DNA of 59,279 nt from an uncultured Burkholderiales bacterium (GTDB lineage Bacteria > Pseudomonadota > Gammaproteobacteria > Burkholderiales > Burkholderiaceae_E), in the NCBI GenBank assembly GCA_903903975.1, contig CAIVAS010000260.1, positions 1 through 59,279 of the forward strand, read 5' to 3'. The notes beneath the pieces were generated by a model, which saw nothing but the letters and a program-made list of their open reading frames with translations, ran no database searches and was not told where the DNA came from. Below are positions 41,941-50,546 of this stretch, in pieces (the first letter of the stretch is position 1; the number at the start of each line of letters is the position of its first letter). Both the position numbers and the translations under genes were made by a program.

Positions 41941-44238
41941 ATGAAAAAAGATCAAGCCCCGTTGTCGAAAGCCGAAGAAGCGCTGCGAGAGGCAGCCCTC
42001 GACTATCACCGCTCCCCGACCCGAGGCAAGATTTCAGTCTCGCCGACCAAGCCGCTGTCCAACCAGCGCGATCTCTCACTTGCCTACTCGCCGGGCGTTG
42101 CCTATGCCTGCCTTGAAATCGAGCGCAACCCCTCATTGGCCGCCGATTACACCTCGCGAGCCAATCTCGTCGGTGTGATCACGAACGGCACGGCCGTGCT
42201 GGGCCTGGGTGACATCGGTCCGCTCGCAAGCAAGCCGGTCATGGAGGGCAAGGGCTGCCTGTTCAAGAAGTTCGCCGGGATCGATGTCTTCGATATTGAA
42301 CTCGCAGAGAAGGATCCGGATCGGCTGATCGAGATCATCGCGGCGCTCGAGCCGACCTTAGGCGGGATCAACCTGGAAGACATCAAGGCGCCTGAGTGCT
42401 TCGAAATCGAGCGCAAACTGCGCGAGCGCCTGTCGATCCCGGTCTTTCACGATGATCAGCATGGCACAGCGATCATTTCAGCCGCCGCCCTGCTGAACGG
42501 CCTGGAACTGGTCGGCAAGCCGATCGAATCGGTAAAGGTCGCCGTCTCGGGTGCCGGTGCGGCAGCCATTGCAGTGCTCGATGTCTTTGTCGGGCTCGGC
42601 ATGCGCCGCGAAAACATTTTTGTGTGCGACTCGAAAGGCGTGATCCACGACGAGCGACAGGGCCTGGATGTCTCCAAGCAACGTTATGCCAGACGGACCG
42701 AGGCACGTTTACTGGCGGATGTGGTCAAAGACGCTGACGTCTTTCTGGGTTGCTCTGCCGCCGGTGTCCTCACGCAGGACATGGTCGCCAGCATGGCGCC
42801 TCGCCCGATCATCCTGGCGCTGGCCAATCCCGAACCCGAGATCAGGCCCGAGCTGGCCAAGGCGGGTCGACCCGACTGCATCATTGCGACCGGTCGCTCC
42901 GATTACCCCAATCAGGTCAATAACGTCCTGTGCTTTCCCTATATCTTTCGTGGCGCGCTCGATGCCGGCGCCACGCGAATCACCGAAGCGATGCAACTGG
43001 CCTGCGTTCGCGAAATCGCCGACCTCGCCAAGGCAGAATTGTCCGATGAAGTTGCCGCGGCCTATCCGGGCCAGGATCTGCGTTTCGGCCCCGACTATCT
43101 CATTCCCAAACCCTTCGACAGCCGACTGATTCTTCGCATTGCACCGGCGGTGGCCAGGGCCGCCGCAGAGTCGGGCGTGGCCACACGGCCGATCGCCGAT
43201 CTCGATGCCTATCGCGATTCGCTCACGCGTTTCATCACCCACACCGGCCTATTCATGAGTCCGGTATTCGCTGCTGCACGCAGACAGCCGCGACGGATCG
43301 TTTATGCCGAAGGCGAAGACGAGCGGGTTCTGCGCGCGGTGCAGGCAGCCATTGACGAAGGACTGACACGGCCAATCCTGATCGGCCGTCCGGGTGTCAT
43401 CGAAAGCCGGATTTCGCGAGCCAGTCTGAGAATTCGCGCGGGCGTCGACTTCGATCTGGTCGATCCGGAAGATGACTCGCGCTTTCGCGATTACTGGACC
43501 GACTATCGCCAGCTCATGAGCCGGCGCGGCGTGACGCCCGAACTCGCAAAGTCGCTGATGCGCCAGTCGACGACCACGATCGCGGCGATGATGGTTCGCC
43601 GGCACGACGCCGATGCCATGGTGTGCGGTCTGGTCGGTCGCTTCGACGAACATCTGGAGCGAGTGCAGGAAATCATCGGACTGGCAAAGGGCGCCTCATG
43701 CATGGCGGCCATGAATGCCGTGATGCTGCCTGAGCACACGCTTTTCATGACCGACACCATGGTCAATGAAGAGCCCACTGCCGATCAGCTCAGCGAGATT
43801 GCGGGCATGGCGGTTCAGGCGATGTCGCTGTTTGCAGTCACCCCCAAGGTGGCCTTCGTCTCGCACTCGATGTTCGGATCGAGTCAGCGCCCCGGTGCGG
43901 TAAAGATGCGAACCGCGGCAGAGCGTTTCGCGGCTCAGCATCCGCAGATCGAATCCGATGGCGAAATGCACGGTGATGCGGCGCTGTCCGAAGAGGTCCG
44001 TCAGGCCTATCTCCCCGACTCACGCCTGAGCGGCTCGGCCAATCTGCTGGTCATGCCGAACCTCGATGCCGCGAACGTGCTGTTCAACGTCATCAAGACC
44101 ACTGGCGGCAAAGGCATCACCGTCGGCCCGATCCTGCTGGGCGCGGCTCGACCGGTGCATATCATGACGCCATCGGCCACCGTGCGGCGCATCCTGAACA
44201 TGACCGCCCTGGCCGTCGCGCAGGCAAGCCTGCGCTGA
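41941..44238 (+). CDS. maeB: NADP-dependent malic enzyme with phosphotransacetylase-like domain
   Basis: A 765-residue MaeB-type protein converting malate and NADP to pyruvate, CO2 and NADPH. The malic domain includes '[20 protein letters not shown]', '[24 protein letters not shown]' and '[23 protein letters not shown]'. The nucleotide motif is '[18 protein letters not shown]'. The C-terminal third (about 440-765) is a phosphotransacetylase-like regulatory domain ('[23 protein letters not shown]'). A TATGAT hexamer at 41823-41828 could be its -10, but a -35 is not clear. It stands alone and is convergent with the DUF2059 gene. Confidence 0.97.
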   Translation: MKKDQAPLSKAEEALREAALDYHRSPTRGKISVSPTKPLSNQRDLSLAYSPGVAYACLEIERNPSLAADYTSRANLVGVITNGTAVLGLGDIGPLASKPVMEGKGCLFKKFAGIDVFDIELAEKDPDRLIEIIAALEPTLGGINLEDIKAPECFEIERKLRERLSIPVFHDDQHGTAIISAAALLNGLELVGKPIESVKVAVSGAGAAAIAVLDVFVGLGMRRENIFVCDSKGVIHDERQGLDVSKQRYARRTEARLLADVVKDADVFLGCSAAGVLTQDMVASMAPRPIILALANPEPEIRPELAKAGRPDCIIATGRSDYPNQVNNVLCFPYIFRGALDAGATRITEAMQLACVREIADLAKAELSDEVAAAYPGQDLRFGPDYLIPKPFDSRLILRIAPAVARAAAESGVATRPIADLDAYRDSLTRFITHTGLFMSPVFAAARRQPRRIVYAEGEDERVLRAVQAAIDEGLTRPILIGRPGVIESRISRASLRIRAGVDFDLVDPEDDSRFRDYWTDYRQLMSRRGVTPELAKSLMRQSTTTIAAMMVRRHDADAMVCGLVGRFDEHLERVQEIIGLAKGASCMAAMNAVMLPEHTLFMTDTMVNEEPTADQLSEIAGMAVQAMSLFAVTPKVAFVSHSMFGSSQRPGAVKMRTAAERFAAQHPQIESDGEMHGDAALSEEVRQAYLPDSRLSGSANLLVMPNLDAANVLFNVIKTTGGKGITVGPILLGAARPVHIMTPSATVRRILNMTALAVAQASLR

Positions 44239-44267
44239 CGATGCGTTCAGGCCGGCGGCCCGCGCGA

Positions 44268-44891
44268 TTATTTGCGCGGCGCCTCGCCTGCGCTGCGATT
44301 GCCCGGCCCGGCCGCCGCGGGTGCCGCACCCGATGGGCCTGCTGCGCCGCCGGCACTTGCAGGTGTCACGCCAAGCTGCTTGGCCATTGACGCTTCAAGC
44401 GCCGACAGCTTGGGCTCGACCTGGGCGCGGGTCTCGGTGACCAGCTTTTCGGTGAGGGTGCGCTGCATACCCGGTGCAAGCTGCTGAAAACGCTTGATGA
44501 CCGGCGACTCGAACCAGGTGATCAACTGCTTGAGCTCATCCTCGTTGAAATTGCTTTCGAGCTCTGCACCGATCACGGTCGGCGACAGCTTGACCGCGCG
44601 ATCTCTCAGCAGCGGGACCGTCTCGTCGACATATTTCTTGAGATCGGTATCAATGGCCTTGATCACCGCATCGCGCTTTTCTGCGGGAACCTTTTCGATC
44701 AGCTGGCGCGCCTGCATGGTCAACTGAATGGCGGGCTGCTCGGCCATGCCTCGGGCCATGGCCTCGACGCCTGGCTGCTGCAGGAGAACAAGCTTGTTGA
44801 CCAGTTCTTTTTTTGATTGAGCCAGGACAGGCGAAGCCGCGAGGCTCAACAGCAGCAATGCGGCAGCGCAGCTGCGAAACGGTGTTTTCAT
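44268..44891 (-). CDS. DUF2059 family exported protein
   Basis: A 207-residue secreted protein: signal peptide 1-24 ('SCAAALLLLSLAASPVLAQS'), then a helical DUF2059 domain containing 'FNEDELKQLITWFESPVIKRFQQLAPGMQ'. The C-terminal tail is low-complexity Gly/Ala/Pro. The function of the family is unknown; the protein is presumably periplasmic. AGGAG precedes the ATG at 44891. Its last codons overlap a 6-bp GC stem (44260-44279) that may end transcription together with maeB. Confidence 0.9.
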   Translation of the reverse strand: MKTPFRSCAAALLLLSLAASPVLAQSKKELVNKLVLLQQPGVEAMARGMAEQPAIQLTMQARQLIEKVPAEKRDAVIKAIDTDLKKYVDETVPLLRDRAVKLSPTVIGAELESNFNEDELKQLITWFESPVIKRFQQLAPGMQRTLTEKLVTETRAQVEPKLSALEASMAKQLGVTPASAGGAAGPSGAAPAAAGPGNRSAGEAPRK

Positions 44892-45101
44892 CGGAAGAAC
44901 TCCTGGGCGGCCCGTGGCCACCGGTCGATTGGGGGGCCAAGATTACCTCAGCTTTCAGACCGCCCAAAACCCGCGACCCAAGCGGGGCAGGCGTTTTTCT
45001 GTCGCATTTACGACGGCTCACCCCTTGAGCCACCGACGAAGCATCCTCATATGAAAGGCGTGAATCGAGCGCCTGCACATTGGCTCCGTCATTCAACTCA
45101 C

Positions 45102-45320
45102 ATGGGTAACGACATGCTGACTCTCAACGAAAGAACCGTCCTCCAGTTGCGCTTCGGGCTGGGCACCGACGATGCCTCCAGCGGCCTGACGCTGGTCGAA
45201 ATCGCCCGCCAGCTCAGCATTTCGACACAGCGCGCCAGTCAACTCGAGGCCAGCGCGCTGGCCAAGATGCGAGCCGCGATGCGCGAGCGCGGCATCGAAT
45301 CGCTTGAAGACGTTCTGTGA
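45102..45320 (+). CDS. free-standing sigma-70 region 4-like protein
   Basis: A protein of about 72 residues consisting only of a sigma-70 region 4 helix-turn-helix: 'LNERTVLQLRFGLG' then 'LTLVEIARQLSISTQRASQLEASALAKMR', closely patterned on RpoD region 4.2. Regions 1-3 are absent, and the frame upstream has no region 2 or 3 remnant. It may bind -35-like DNA or compete with sigma factors. Starts at 45051, 45102 and 45114 are all possible; none has a clear ribosome site, and the fold needs only the last 68 residues. Confidence 0.72.
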   Translation: MGNDMLTLNERTVLQLRFGLGTDDASSGLTLVEIARQLSISTQRASQLEASALAKMRAAMRERGIESLEDVL

Positions 45321-45336
45321 GCCAGGCCGGCTCACA
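45316..45336. terminator. hairpin between convergent genes
   Basis: TGTGAGCC (45316-45323) and GGCTCACA (45329-45336) form a perfect 8-bp stem with a 5-nt loop, overlapping the stop codon of the sigma-4-like gene and lying just before the end of the quinone reductase gene. No U-run follows on either strand, so it is an imperfect bidirectional terminator. Confidence 0.5.
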
Positions 45337-45351
45337 GACGCCAAGCGCAAA

Positions 45352-46326
45352 TCAGGGCACGATCAGGATCTTGCCGGTCACCTTGCGTGCCGACATGTCA
45401 TTGAGCGCTTGCGCCACCTGATCGAGGCGATAAGTGCCCGAGATATGCGGACGCAGTTTGCCTTGTGCGAGCCACTCCAGCATCTCGGCCATACCCGCCG
45501 CGTTGGCCGCGGGTTCGCGCTTGGTGAATTCACCCCAGAAGACACCCACCACTGATGCGCCCTTGAGCAGCATCAGGTTCAGTGGCAGCGCGGGGATCTG
45601 CCCATTGGCAAACCCAATCACCAGATAACGACCGCGCCAGCCGATGGAACGAAATGCCGGTTCAGCAAATTTGCCGCCCACCGGGTCATAAATCACATCC
45701 GGACCTTTGCCGCCGGTCTCGCGCTTGATTGCTTCGCGCAGGTCTTCTTTTTCGTAATTGATCGTCGCATCGGCGCCGTGTTCACGGCAGATCGCAAGCT
45801 TTTCGTCAGTCGAAGCCGCGGCAATCACCCGTGCACCAATCGCCTTACCGATCTCGACCGCTGACAAGCCGACCCCGCCTGCTGCGCCAAGCACCAGCAT
45901 GGTTTCACCCGGCTTCAAGGCAGCCCGATCGCGGACCGCATGCCAGGAGGTGCCATAGGTCAGCGTGAAGGCAGCGGCAACCTCGAAGGACAGGCCCGCC
46001 GGCATTGGCACGACTTTTTCAGCCGGTGCGATGATCTCTTCTGCAAAGCTGCCAACACCGCTGTAGACGATGACGCGATCGCCAGGTTTAACGCTGGTGA
46101 CGCCGGCGCCGACCGACATGACTTCACCAGCGCCCTCAGATCCGGGGGTGAAGGGCAAGGCTGGCTGCACCTGATATTTCTTCTGAATGATCAGCACGTC
46201 AGGGAAGTTCACACCTGCCGCCCTGATGCGGATTCGCACCTCGCCCGGGCCGGGTTCACGACCTGCCACCTCTTCGACAACCAGGTTCTCGGCAGGGCCC
46301 CATTCTTTACAGAGAACGGCTTTCAT
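45352..46326 (-). CDS. NADPH:quinone oxidoreductase family protein (MDR, zinc-free)
   Basis: A 324-residue medium-chain reductase of the QOR type. 'GEVRIRIRAAGVNFPDVLIIQKKYQ' opens the family fold, and the nucleotide motif 'VLGAAGGVGLSAVEIGKAIGARVIAAASTDEK' is the AAxGGVG form for NADPH. No structural-zinc cysteines are present. It should reduce quinones or enones. AAGGGG precedes the ATG at 46326. It is divergent from the second nitronate monooxygenase across 111 nt. Confidence 0.92.
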   Translation of the reverse strand: MKAVLCKEWGPAENLVVEEVAGREPGPGEVRIRIRAAGVNFPDVLIIQKKYQVQPALPFTPGSEGAGEVMSVGAGVTSVKPGDRVIVYSGVGSFAEEIIAPAEKVVPMPAGLSFEVAAAFTLTYGTSWHAVRDRAALKPGETMLVLGAAGGVGLSAVEIGKAIGARVIAAASTDEKLAICREHGADATINYEKEDLREAIKRETGGKGPDVIYDPVGGKFAEPAFRSIGWRGRYLVIGFANGQIPALPLNLMLLKGASVVGVFWGEFTKREPAANAAGMAEMLEWLAQGKLRPHISGTYRLDQVAQALNDMSARKVTGKILIVP

Positions 46327-46437
46327 TTTTTTCCCCTTTGCATTTCGGTCCGAAAGTCTACCTTCTGCGCCAAGCGAAAGCCCGGAATTGGCCGTGTATC
46401 CTGTCGCCTTCAAGTTTCAGAAAGAGGAGACCCGACC

Positions 46438-47421
46438 ATGACCCTGCAAGAACTCAAACGCCGTCTGACCATTCCGGTGATCGGTTCGCCGCTCTTCATC
46501 ATCTCGACCCCCGATCTGGTCATTGCGCAGTGCAAAGCGGGCATCGTGGGCTCCTTTCCGGCACTCAACGCGCGCCCGGCTGAAGTGCTCGAGCAGTGGC
46601 TGGACCGAATCAATAGCGAACTCGACGAATACAACCGAGCGCACCCCGAGCGTCCGGCCGCGCCCTATGCGGTCAATCAGATCGTGCATAAATCAAATGA
46701 TCGTCTCGAGCATGACCTTGCGGTGTGTGTGAAATACAAGGTGCCGCTGGTCATCACCTCGCTGGGTGCGCGCGACGACCTGAACGATGCCGTCCACTCT
46801 TATGGCGGCATGGTGCTTCATGACGTGATCAATCAGAAGTTCGCACACAAGGCCATCGAAAAAGGCGCCGACGGACTGATCCTGGTCGCGTCGGGGGCCG
46901 GCGGACATGCCGGCGTTCAGTCACCCTTCGCGCTGGTCCAGGAGACCCGCGAATGGTTCGACGGTCCGATCGCGCTGTCCGGTTCGATTGCCTCAGGCGA
47001 ATCGGTGCTGGCGGCGGAAGCCATGGGTGCCGACTTCGGCTATATCGGCTCGGCATTCATCGCGACCCGCGAAGCGAATGCGGCCGAGGGTTACAAGTCG
47101 GCGATCGTCGATGCGTCTGCCGGTGACATCGTCTACACCAACCTCTTCACCGGTGTGCATGGCAACTATCTGCGCCCGTCGATCGTGGCCGCCGGCCTCG
47201 ATCCCGACAATCTTCCCGAGAGCGATCCGAGCAAGATGCAATTCGGTTCGGGCGGCAGTGGCAAGAGCAAGGCATGGCGTGACATCTGGGGCTGCGGCCA
47301 GGGCATCGGCACGCTGCACGACATCCCGACCGCGGGCGAACTGGTTGAGCGCCTGACCCGGCAATACGATGCGGCACGCGCGCGGCTTGGTCTTTCGGTG
47401 CCGGTGCGCCAGGCCGCCTGA
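46438..47421 (+). CDS. nitronate monooxygenase family FMN protein (2)
   Basis: A 327-residue FMN TIM-barrel enzyme. 'IPVIGSPLFIISTPDLVIAQCKAGIVGSFPALNARP' and the active-site 'VASGAGGHAGVQSPFALV' fit the nitronate monooxygenase superfamily. It differs from the copy at 25152 in the catalytic segment (GAGGHAG instead of ECAGHPGE), so the two are not recent duplicates. GAGGAG upstream supports the ATG at 46438. Its TGA overlaps the ATG of the Bug receptor by 1 nt, indicating translational coupling. Confidence 0.9.
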   Translation: MTLQELKRRLTIPVIGSPLFIISTPDLVIAQCKAGIVGSFPALNARPAEVLEQWLDRINSELDEYNRAHPERPAAPYAVNQIVHKSNDRLEHDLAVCVKYKVPLVITSLGARDDLNDAVHSYGGMVLHDVINQKFAHKAIEKGADGLILVASGAGGHAGVQSPFALVQETREWFDGPIALSGSIASGESVLAAEAMGADFGYIGSAFIATREANAAEGYKSAIVDASAGDIVYTNLFTGVHGNYLRPSIVAAGLDPDNLPESDPSKMQFGSGGSGKSKAWRDIWGCGQGIGTLHDIPTAGELVERLTRQYDAARARLGLSVPVRQAA

Positions 47422-48467
47422 TGTCACGCCGCGAGCCGACGACTTCGGCGCAGGCAAGGCTCAAGTCTGCCCATCCGCATCTGACGCCCGATCAAAGTCG
47501 GCGACGCCTGCTCGCCGGGTCAGTGATCCTGCCGGCGAGCCTGCTGCCCGGCATGACCGCGGCGCAGGAGGCCTGGCCTTCCAGGCCGGTCAAGGTCGTG
47601 GTGCCCTTTCCTGCAGGCGGTGTTGTCGATCTGGTCACTCGCGCAGTCACCGACCGGCTGACCACCGTCTTCAAGCAGCCCTTCGTGATCGACGATCGGC
47701 CTGGCGCCAATGGCAATATCGGCACCGAGGCCGTGGCGCGCGCGGCACCCGATGGCTATACCCTGCTGACCGGCTCGCCGGCGACGGTCACCCAGCCGCT
47801 GCTGTCCTCGTCGACTCGGTTCAAGACCTCTGATTTCGTAGGCGTCGGCCTGATTGGCGCTCCGCCGAATCTGTTCGTGGTGTCGCCGTCAGTCCCGGTC
47901 AAGACCCTTCGAGAGTTCGTCGAGTACGCCAAGGCCAGACCGGGGCAGATCAATGTCTCGAACCCGGGAGTGGGCACCTCGAATCATCTCGGCCAGGAGC
48001 TCTTCTTTTCGAGCACCGGTCTGCAGTTGAACAATGTCCGCTACCCGGGTCAGCCGCAGATGATTCCCGACCTTGCGAGCGGGCAGGTGCAGTTCGGTGT
48101 CTTGACCGCTGCCCTTGCGCTTCCGCATGTCCGGGAGGGCAGGCTGCGAGCGCTTGCTATCAGCGCGCCCAAGCGCTGGAGCGAACTGCCTGATGTTCCG
48201 ACGATCGGAGAAGCGGGTTTTGCATCAGCGATGTTCCTGCCCTGGTATGGGCTGCTGGCGCCAGCAAGCACGCCGAGGCCGATCATCAGGCGCCTGTCGG
48301 ACGAGGTCCTGGCAGCGCTTGGCACGCCCGAAGTCATCGGGCGGCTCGACAAGCTGGGCACACAGATCACACCCGGTTCGGCAGAAGAATTCGATGCCTT
48401 GTTGCGCAGTGAGACCGAACGCTGGGCGATGGTGATTCGCGAACGGAATATCCGAAGCGAGGGCTGA
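47421..48467 (+). CDS. Bug/TctC family substrate-binding protein 3
   Basis: A 348-residue periplasmic binding protein. The leader has 'DQSRRRLLAGSVILPAS', a twin-arginine-like motif, with the cleavage region near 'GMTAAQEAWPSRP'. The family motifs are 'PVKVVVPFPAGGVVDLVTR', 'IDDRPGANGNIGTEAVARAAPDGYTLL' and 'NPGVGTSNHLGQELF'. It overlaps the nitronate monooxygenase stop (TGATG) and so is made with it. It could bind the carboxylate product of that enzyme, but the ligand is unknown. Confidence 0.93.
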   Translation: MSRREPTTSAQARLKSAHPHLTPDQSRRRLLAGSVILPASLLPGMTAAQEAWPSRPVKVVVPFPAGGVVDLVTRAVTDRLTTVFKQPFVIDDRPGANGNIGTEAVARAAPDGYTLLTGSPATVTQPLLSSSTRFKTSDFVGVGLIGAPPNLFVVSPSVPVKTLREFVEYAKARPGQINVSNPGVGTSNHLGQELFFSSTGLQLNNVRYPGQPQMIPDLASGQVQFGVLTAALALPHVREGRLRALAISAPKRWSELPDVPTIGEAGFASAMFLPWYGLLAPASTPRPIIRRLSDEVLAALGTPEVIGRLDKLGTQITPGSAEEFDALLRSETERWAMVIRERNIRSEG

Positions 48468-48480
48468 GCGCGGCCCATGC

Positions 48481-48523
48481 AGCCCCGGATCGCCGGGCTT
48501 GTTGGCGGTGCTGAGCACCCGCC
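48481..48523. terminator. two adjacent hairpins between convergent genes
   Basis: AGCCC-C-GG/CC-GGGCT (48481-48499) and GGCGGTGC/GCAC-C-CGCC (48504-48523) each form 7-8 bp stems with one bulged base. They lie between the stops of the Bug receptor (+) and the lipoprotein (-). There is no long U-run, so strength is uncertain. Confidence 0.4.
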
Positions 48524-48536
48524 TTGATTGGTGGAC

Positions 48537-48968
48537 TCAGCGCATCCGGGTGAATTTGAGAGGCTTGCCGGCGACCGCGGTATCGATCAGCAGGTAAGGG
48601 CCATCGGCCCGAATCGTTCGTGCACCGGCCAGTGCCTCGAGATAGCGGGCTTCCTGATCGGAGGCCGCCGGGCTGCAGGCTTTGCGGGTGACGATCAGAG
48701 GACCGATCGTGATGCGGGCAGCATCCGATCGGATCGGACCGGAAAAATCATTGCAGCCCGCACGGCCCGACACTCGACCGGGCTCAGAAAAATTCAGCGT
48801 CGACTGCAAGCGATCGAGAACGCCTCGACCGGCGAGGTCTTCGAGCAGCCATTGCGTTCCGGTCAGGGACAGCTCAGCCAGCGTGATGCCGCTGTTGCCC
48901 GGTAGCGCTGCCGACTGGCAAGCGGCAAGCGCGAGCACCACACAGAGGACGGGAAATAATCCATACAT
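48537..48968 (-). CDS. META/HslJ-domain lipoprotein
   Basis: A 143-residue lipoprotein with a signal ending in the lipobox 'LALAAC'. The mature part fits a META domain: 'LTGTQWLLEDLAGRGV', 'GRVSGRAGCNDFSGPI' and 'GPLIVTRKACSPAASDQEARYLEALA'. Such domains occur in HslJ and in envelope-stress lipoproteins with unclear function. The start at 48968 is chosen because the signal begins there; the codon lies inside an 18-bp palindrome that is repeated at the TetR promoter. Divergent from the ferritin-fold gene. Confidence 0.86.
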   Translation of the reverse strand: MYGLFPVLCVVLALAACQSAALPGNSGITLAELSLTGTQWLLEDLAGRGVLDRLQSTLNFSEPGRVSGRAGCNDFSGPIRSDAARITIGPLIVTRKACSPAASDQEARYLEALAGARTIRADGPYLLIDTAVAGKPLKFTRMR

Positions 48969-48978
48969 AACTGTACGG
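48961..48978. promoter_or_regulatory. putative TetR operator, copy 1
   Basis: CCATACA-TAAC-TGTACGG: 7-bp arms, 6 of 7 positions symmetric, 4-nt centre. It covers the start codon of the lipoprotein gene and abuts the -35 of the divergent promoter. Copies 2 and 3 at 48994 and 51277 share the arms. Confidence 0.62.
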
Positions 48979-49007
48979 TTGACATTGCCACCACAGTACA
49001 GTAGTGT
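48979..49007 (+). promoter_or_regulatory. putative sigma-70 promoter for the ferritin-fold gene
   Basis: A perfect TTGACA at 48979-48984, a 17-nt spacer and TAGTGT at 49002-49007. Palindrome copy 1 ends directly before the -35, and copy 2 spans the -10, the geometry of repression. Confidence 0.5.
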
Positions 49008-49011
49008 ATGG
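48994..49011. promoter_or_regulatory. putative TetR operator, copy 2
   Basis: CAGTACA-GTAG-TGTATGG: the right arm equals the consensus and the left arm differs at two positions (5 of 7 symmetric). It overlaps the proposed -10 of the ferritin-fold promoter. Confidence 0.58.
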
Positions 49012-49087
49012 AAACTGTTGCAAGTGGCTCGCAGTAAAGTGCGCGGAGTCATTCGCTTTGCTTCTCCTTCAAATATGGAATTCTGTC

Positions 49088-49912
49088 ATGACCGATCTCG
49101 TTGTCAGACGTCTGCTGATCGATCTGAAACAACCGTTTCCGGCTCGCTGGAATGGCGGCGATGCGTTTCGGTCGGCCTTCTTCAATGCCCTGTCGATGAG
49201 CTTTCCGTTCGGCGAACAGTACTTCATCGACTCGGTGCGCAACGGCATGAAGTCGCTGCCGCCGCAGGAACAGTCGCGTTACGAGAAAGAGGTCCAGGGC
49301 TTCATCGGCCAGGAGGCCACGCACCGGCATATTCATGCCCTGTTCAATCGGCACCTCGATACCATGGGCTTTACCAACGAGATCGAGGCCAGGGCGCAAC
49401 GGCGCGTGAAAAAGATTGCCAATCTCGATCTGCGAATCCATCTGGCTGCGACCGCGGCAACCGAGCATTTCACAGCGCTTTTTGCCGACTGGATTCTGCG
49501 CCACCCCGAAGTGCTGGAAGGTGCCGAGCCTCGCCTTAAAACCCTGTGGCAATGGCATAGCGCGGAAGAGTCCGAGCACCGCAGCACGGCCTTCGATATC
49601 TATCTCGCAACCGGCGGCAATCAGCAATGGCGCACCCGGGTCTTCAAGGTGGTCACGGTCAATTTCCTGGTCGATGTGATGCGCCAGACGATCCGCAATC
49701 TGTGGCACGACGGCAGTCTGTTCAAACTCGACACCTGGCGCAGCGGCGCAAAAATGCTGTTTGGCCGCGATGGGCTGATTCGCGGCAATGTCGGGGCCTG
49801 GAAGGACTATCTGTCGCCCACCTTCCACCCCGATCAGCATGACGACACTCGCTCGCGTCAATGGCTTGAGGGCAATGCCGCTCAGTTCATGGAAGTCAGC
49901 CGCGCGGCCTGA
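49088..49912 (+). CDS. PF10118-like metal-dependent hydrolase with ferritin-type di-iron ligands
   Basis: A 274-residue cytoplasmic helical protein of the family annotated as 'predicted metal-dependent hydrolase'. The ligand pattern is that of a ferritin-like di-iron site: E43 ('FPFGEQYF'), E76-x-x-H79 ('GQEATHRHIH'), E126 ('ATEHFTAL') and E161-x-x-H164 ('AEESEHRST'). An oxygenase or desaturase-like activity is thus more likely than hydrolysis, though unproven. The ATG at 49088 starts the conserved region, with only a weak ribosome site. It is followed 2 nt later by a membrane protein gene and preceded by palindromic operators. Confidence 0.85.
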   Translation: MTDLVVRRLLIDLKQPFPARWNGGDAFRSAFFNALSMSFPFGEQYFIDSVRNGMKSLPPQEQSRYEKEVQGFIGQEATHRHIHALFNRHLDTMGFTNEIEARAQRRVKKIANLDLRIHLAATAATEHFTALFADWILRHPEVLEGAEPRLKTLWQWHSAEESEHRSTAFDIYLATGGNQQWRTRVFKVVTVNFLVDVMRQTIRNLWHDGSLFKLDTWRSGAKMLFGRDGLIRGNVGAWKDYLSPTFHPDQHDDTRSRQWLEGNAAQFMEVSRAA

Positions 49913-49914
49913 GA

Positions 49915-50532
49915 ATGTCGATCTCGCTGGTGATCGGTATCGCGCTGGCGGCGCTCTATCTGCTCTTCCTGTTCTGGTACGGCGGGCGCGGGTCACCCCT
50001 GGCGCAGGCCGAGATTGACCGGACGCTCAGCCAGCTCGAAGGCGGGTCGACCCACAAGGCCGATCCGGAAAGTCTGGCGCAGCTGCGCAAGGTGCTGTCG
50101 AATGACGACGGCCGTGAATTCGTGATGCACAACCTGGTCCGCTGGCGGTCGAAAGCGCTTTACCCGCCGGGCTCGACCTATGGTGATGACGTGCAGGCAG
50201 CCGACACGCGCTATGGCCGAGCGATCATCTGGCCGCTGCTCAAGCGCGCCAGTCTGGTGATGATGGTTGCCAGAAACGCCGGTCGCTTCATCGATGACGG
50301 GCAATCCTTGCCCTGGACTTATATCGCGATGGTTCGCTACCGCAGCCGGCGCGACTTCCTTCGCTTTGTCGTCGAGACGGAGCAAGGAAACCTATTCATG
50401 CACAAATGGGCGGCGATCGAGCACACCCAGGTCTTTCCGGTGCAGCCGATCATCAGCCTGTTTGCAGTGCGCCTGATGGTGGGCATGCTGCTAGCGCTGC
50501 TTGCCTTGGGTTTAACCCGCCTGATCGGCTGA
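49915..50532 (+). CDS. membrane-anchored hypothetical protein
   Basis: A 205-residue protein with hydrophobic helices at both ends (about 3-21 and 180-203) and a soluble middle. The middle ('REFVMHNLVRWRSKALYPPG', 'LVMMVARNAGRFID', 'WTYIAMVRYRSRRDFLRFV') has the rhythm of a dimeric alpha/beta-barrel domain. I do not recognise a named family. It begins 2 nt after the ferritin-fold gene, so the two are cotranscribed and may form a membrane complex. Confidence 0.8.
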   Translation: MSISLVIGIALAALYLLFLFWYGGRGSPLAQAEIDRTLSQLEGGSTHKADPESLAQLRKVLSNDDGREFVMHNLVRWRSKALYPPGSTYGDDVQAADTRYGRAIIWPLLKRASLVMMVARNAGRFIDDGQSLPWTYIAMVRYRSRRDFLRFVVETEQGNLFMHKWAAIEHTQVFPVQPIISLFAVRLMVGMLLALLALGLTRLIG

Positions 50533-50546
50533 TGCCGCCGACACGC

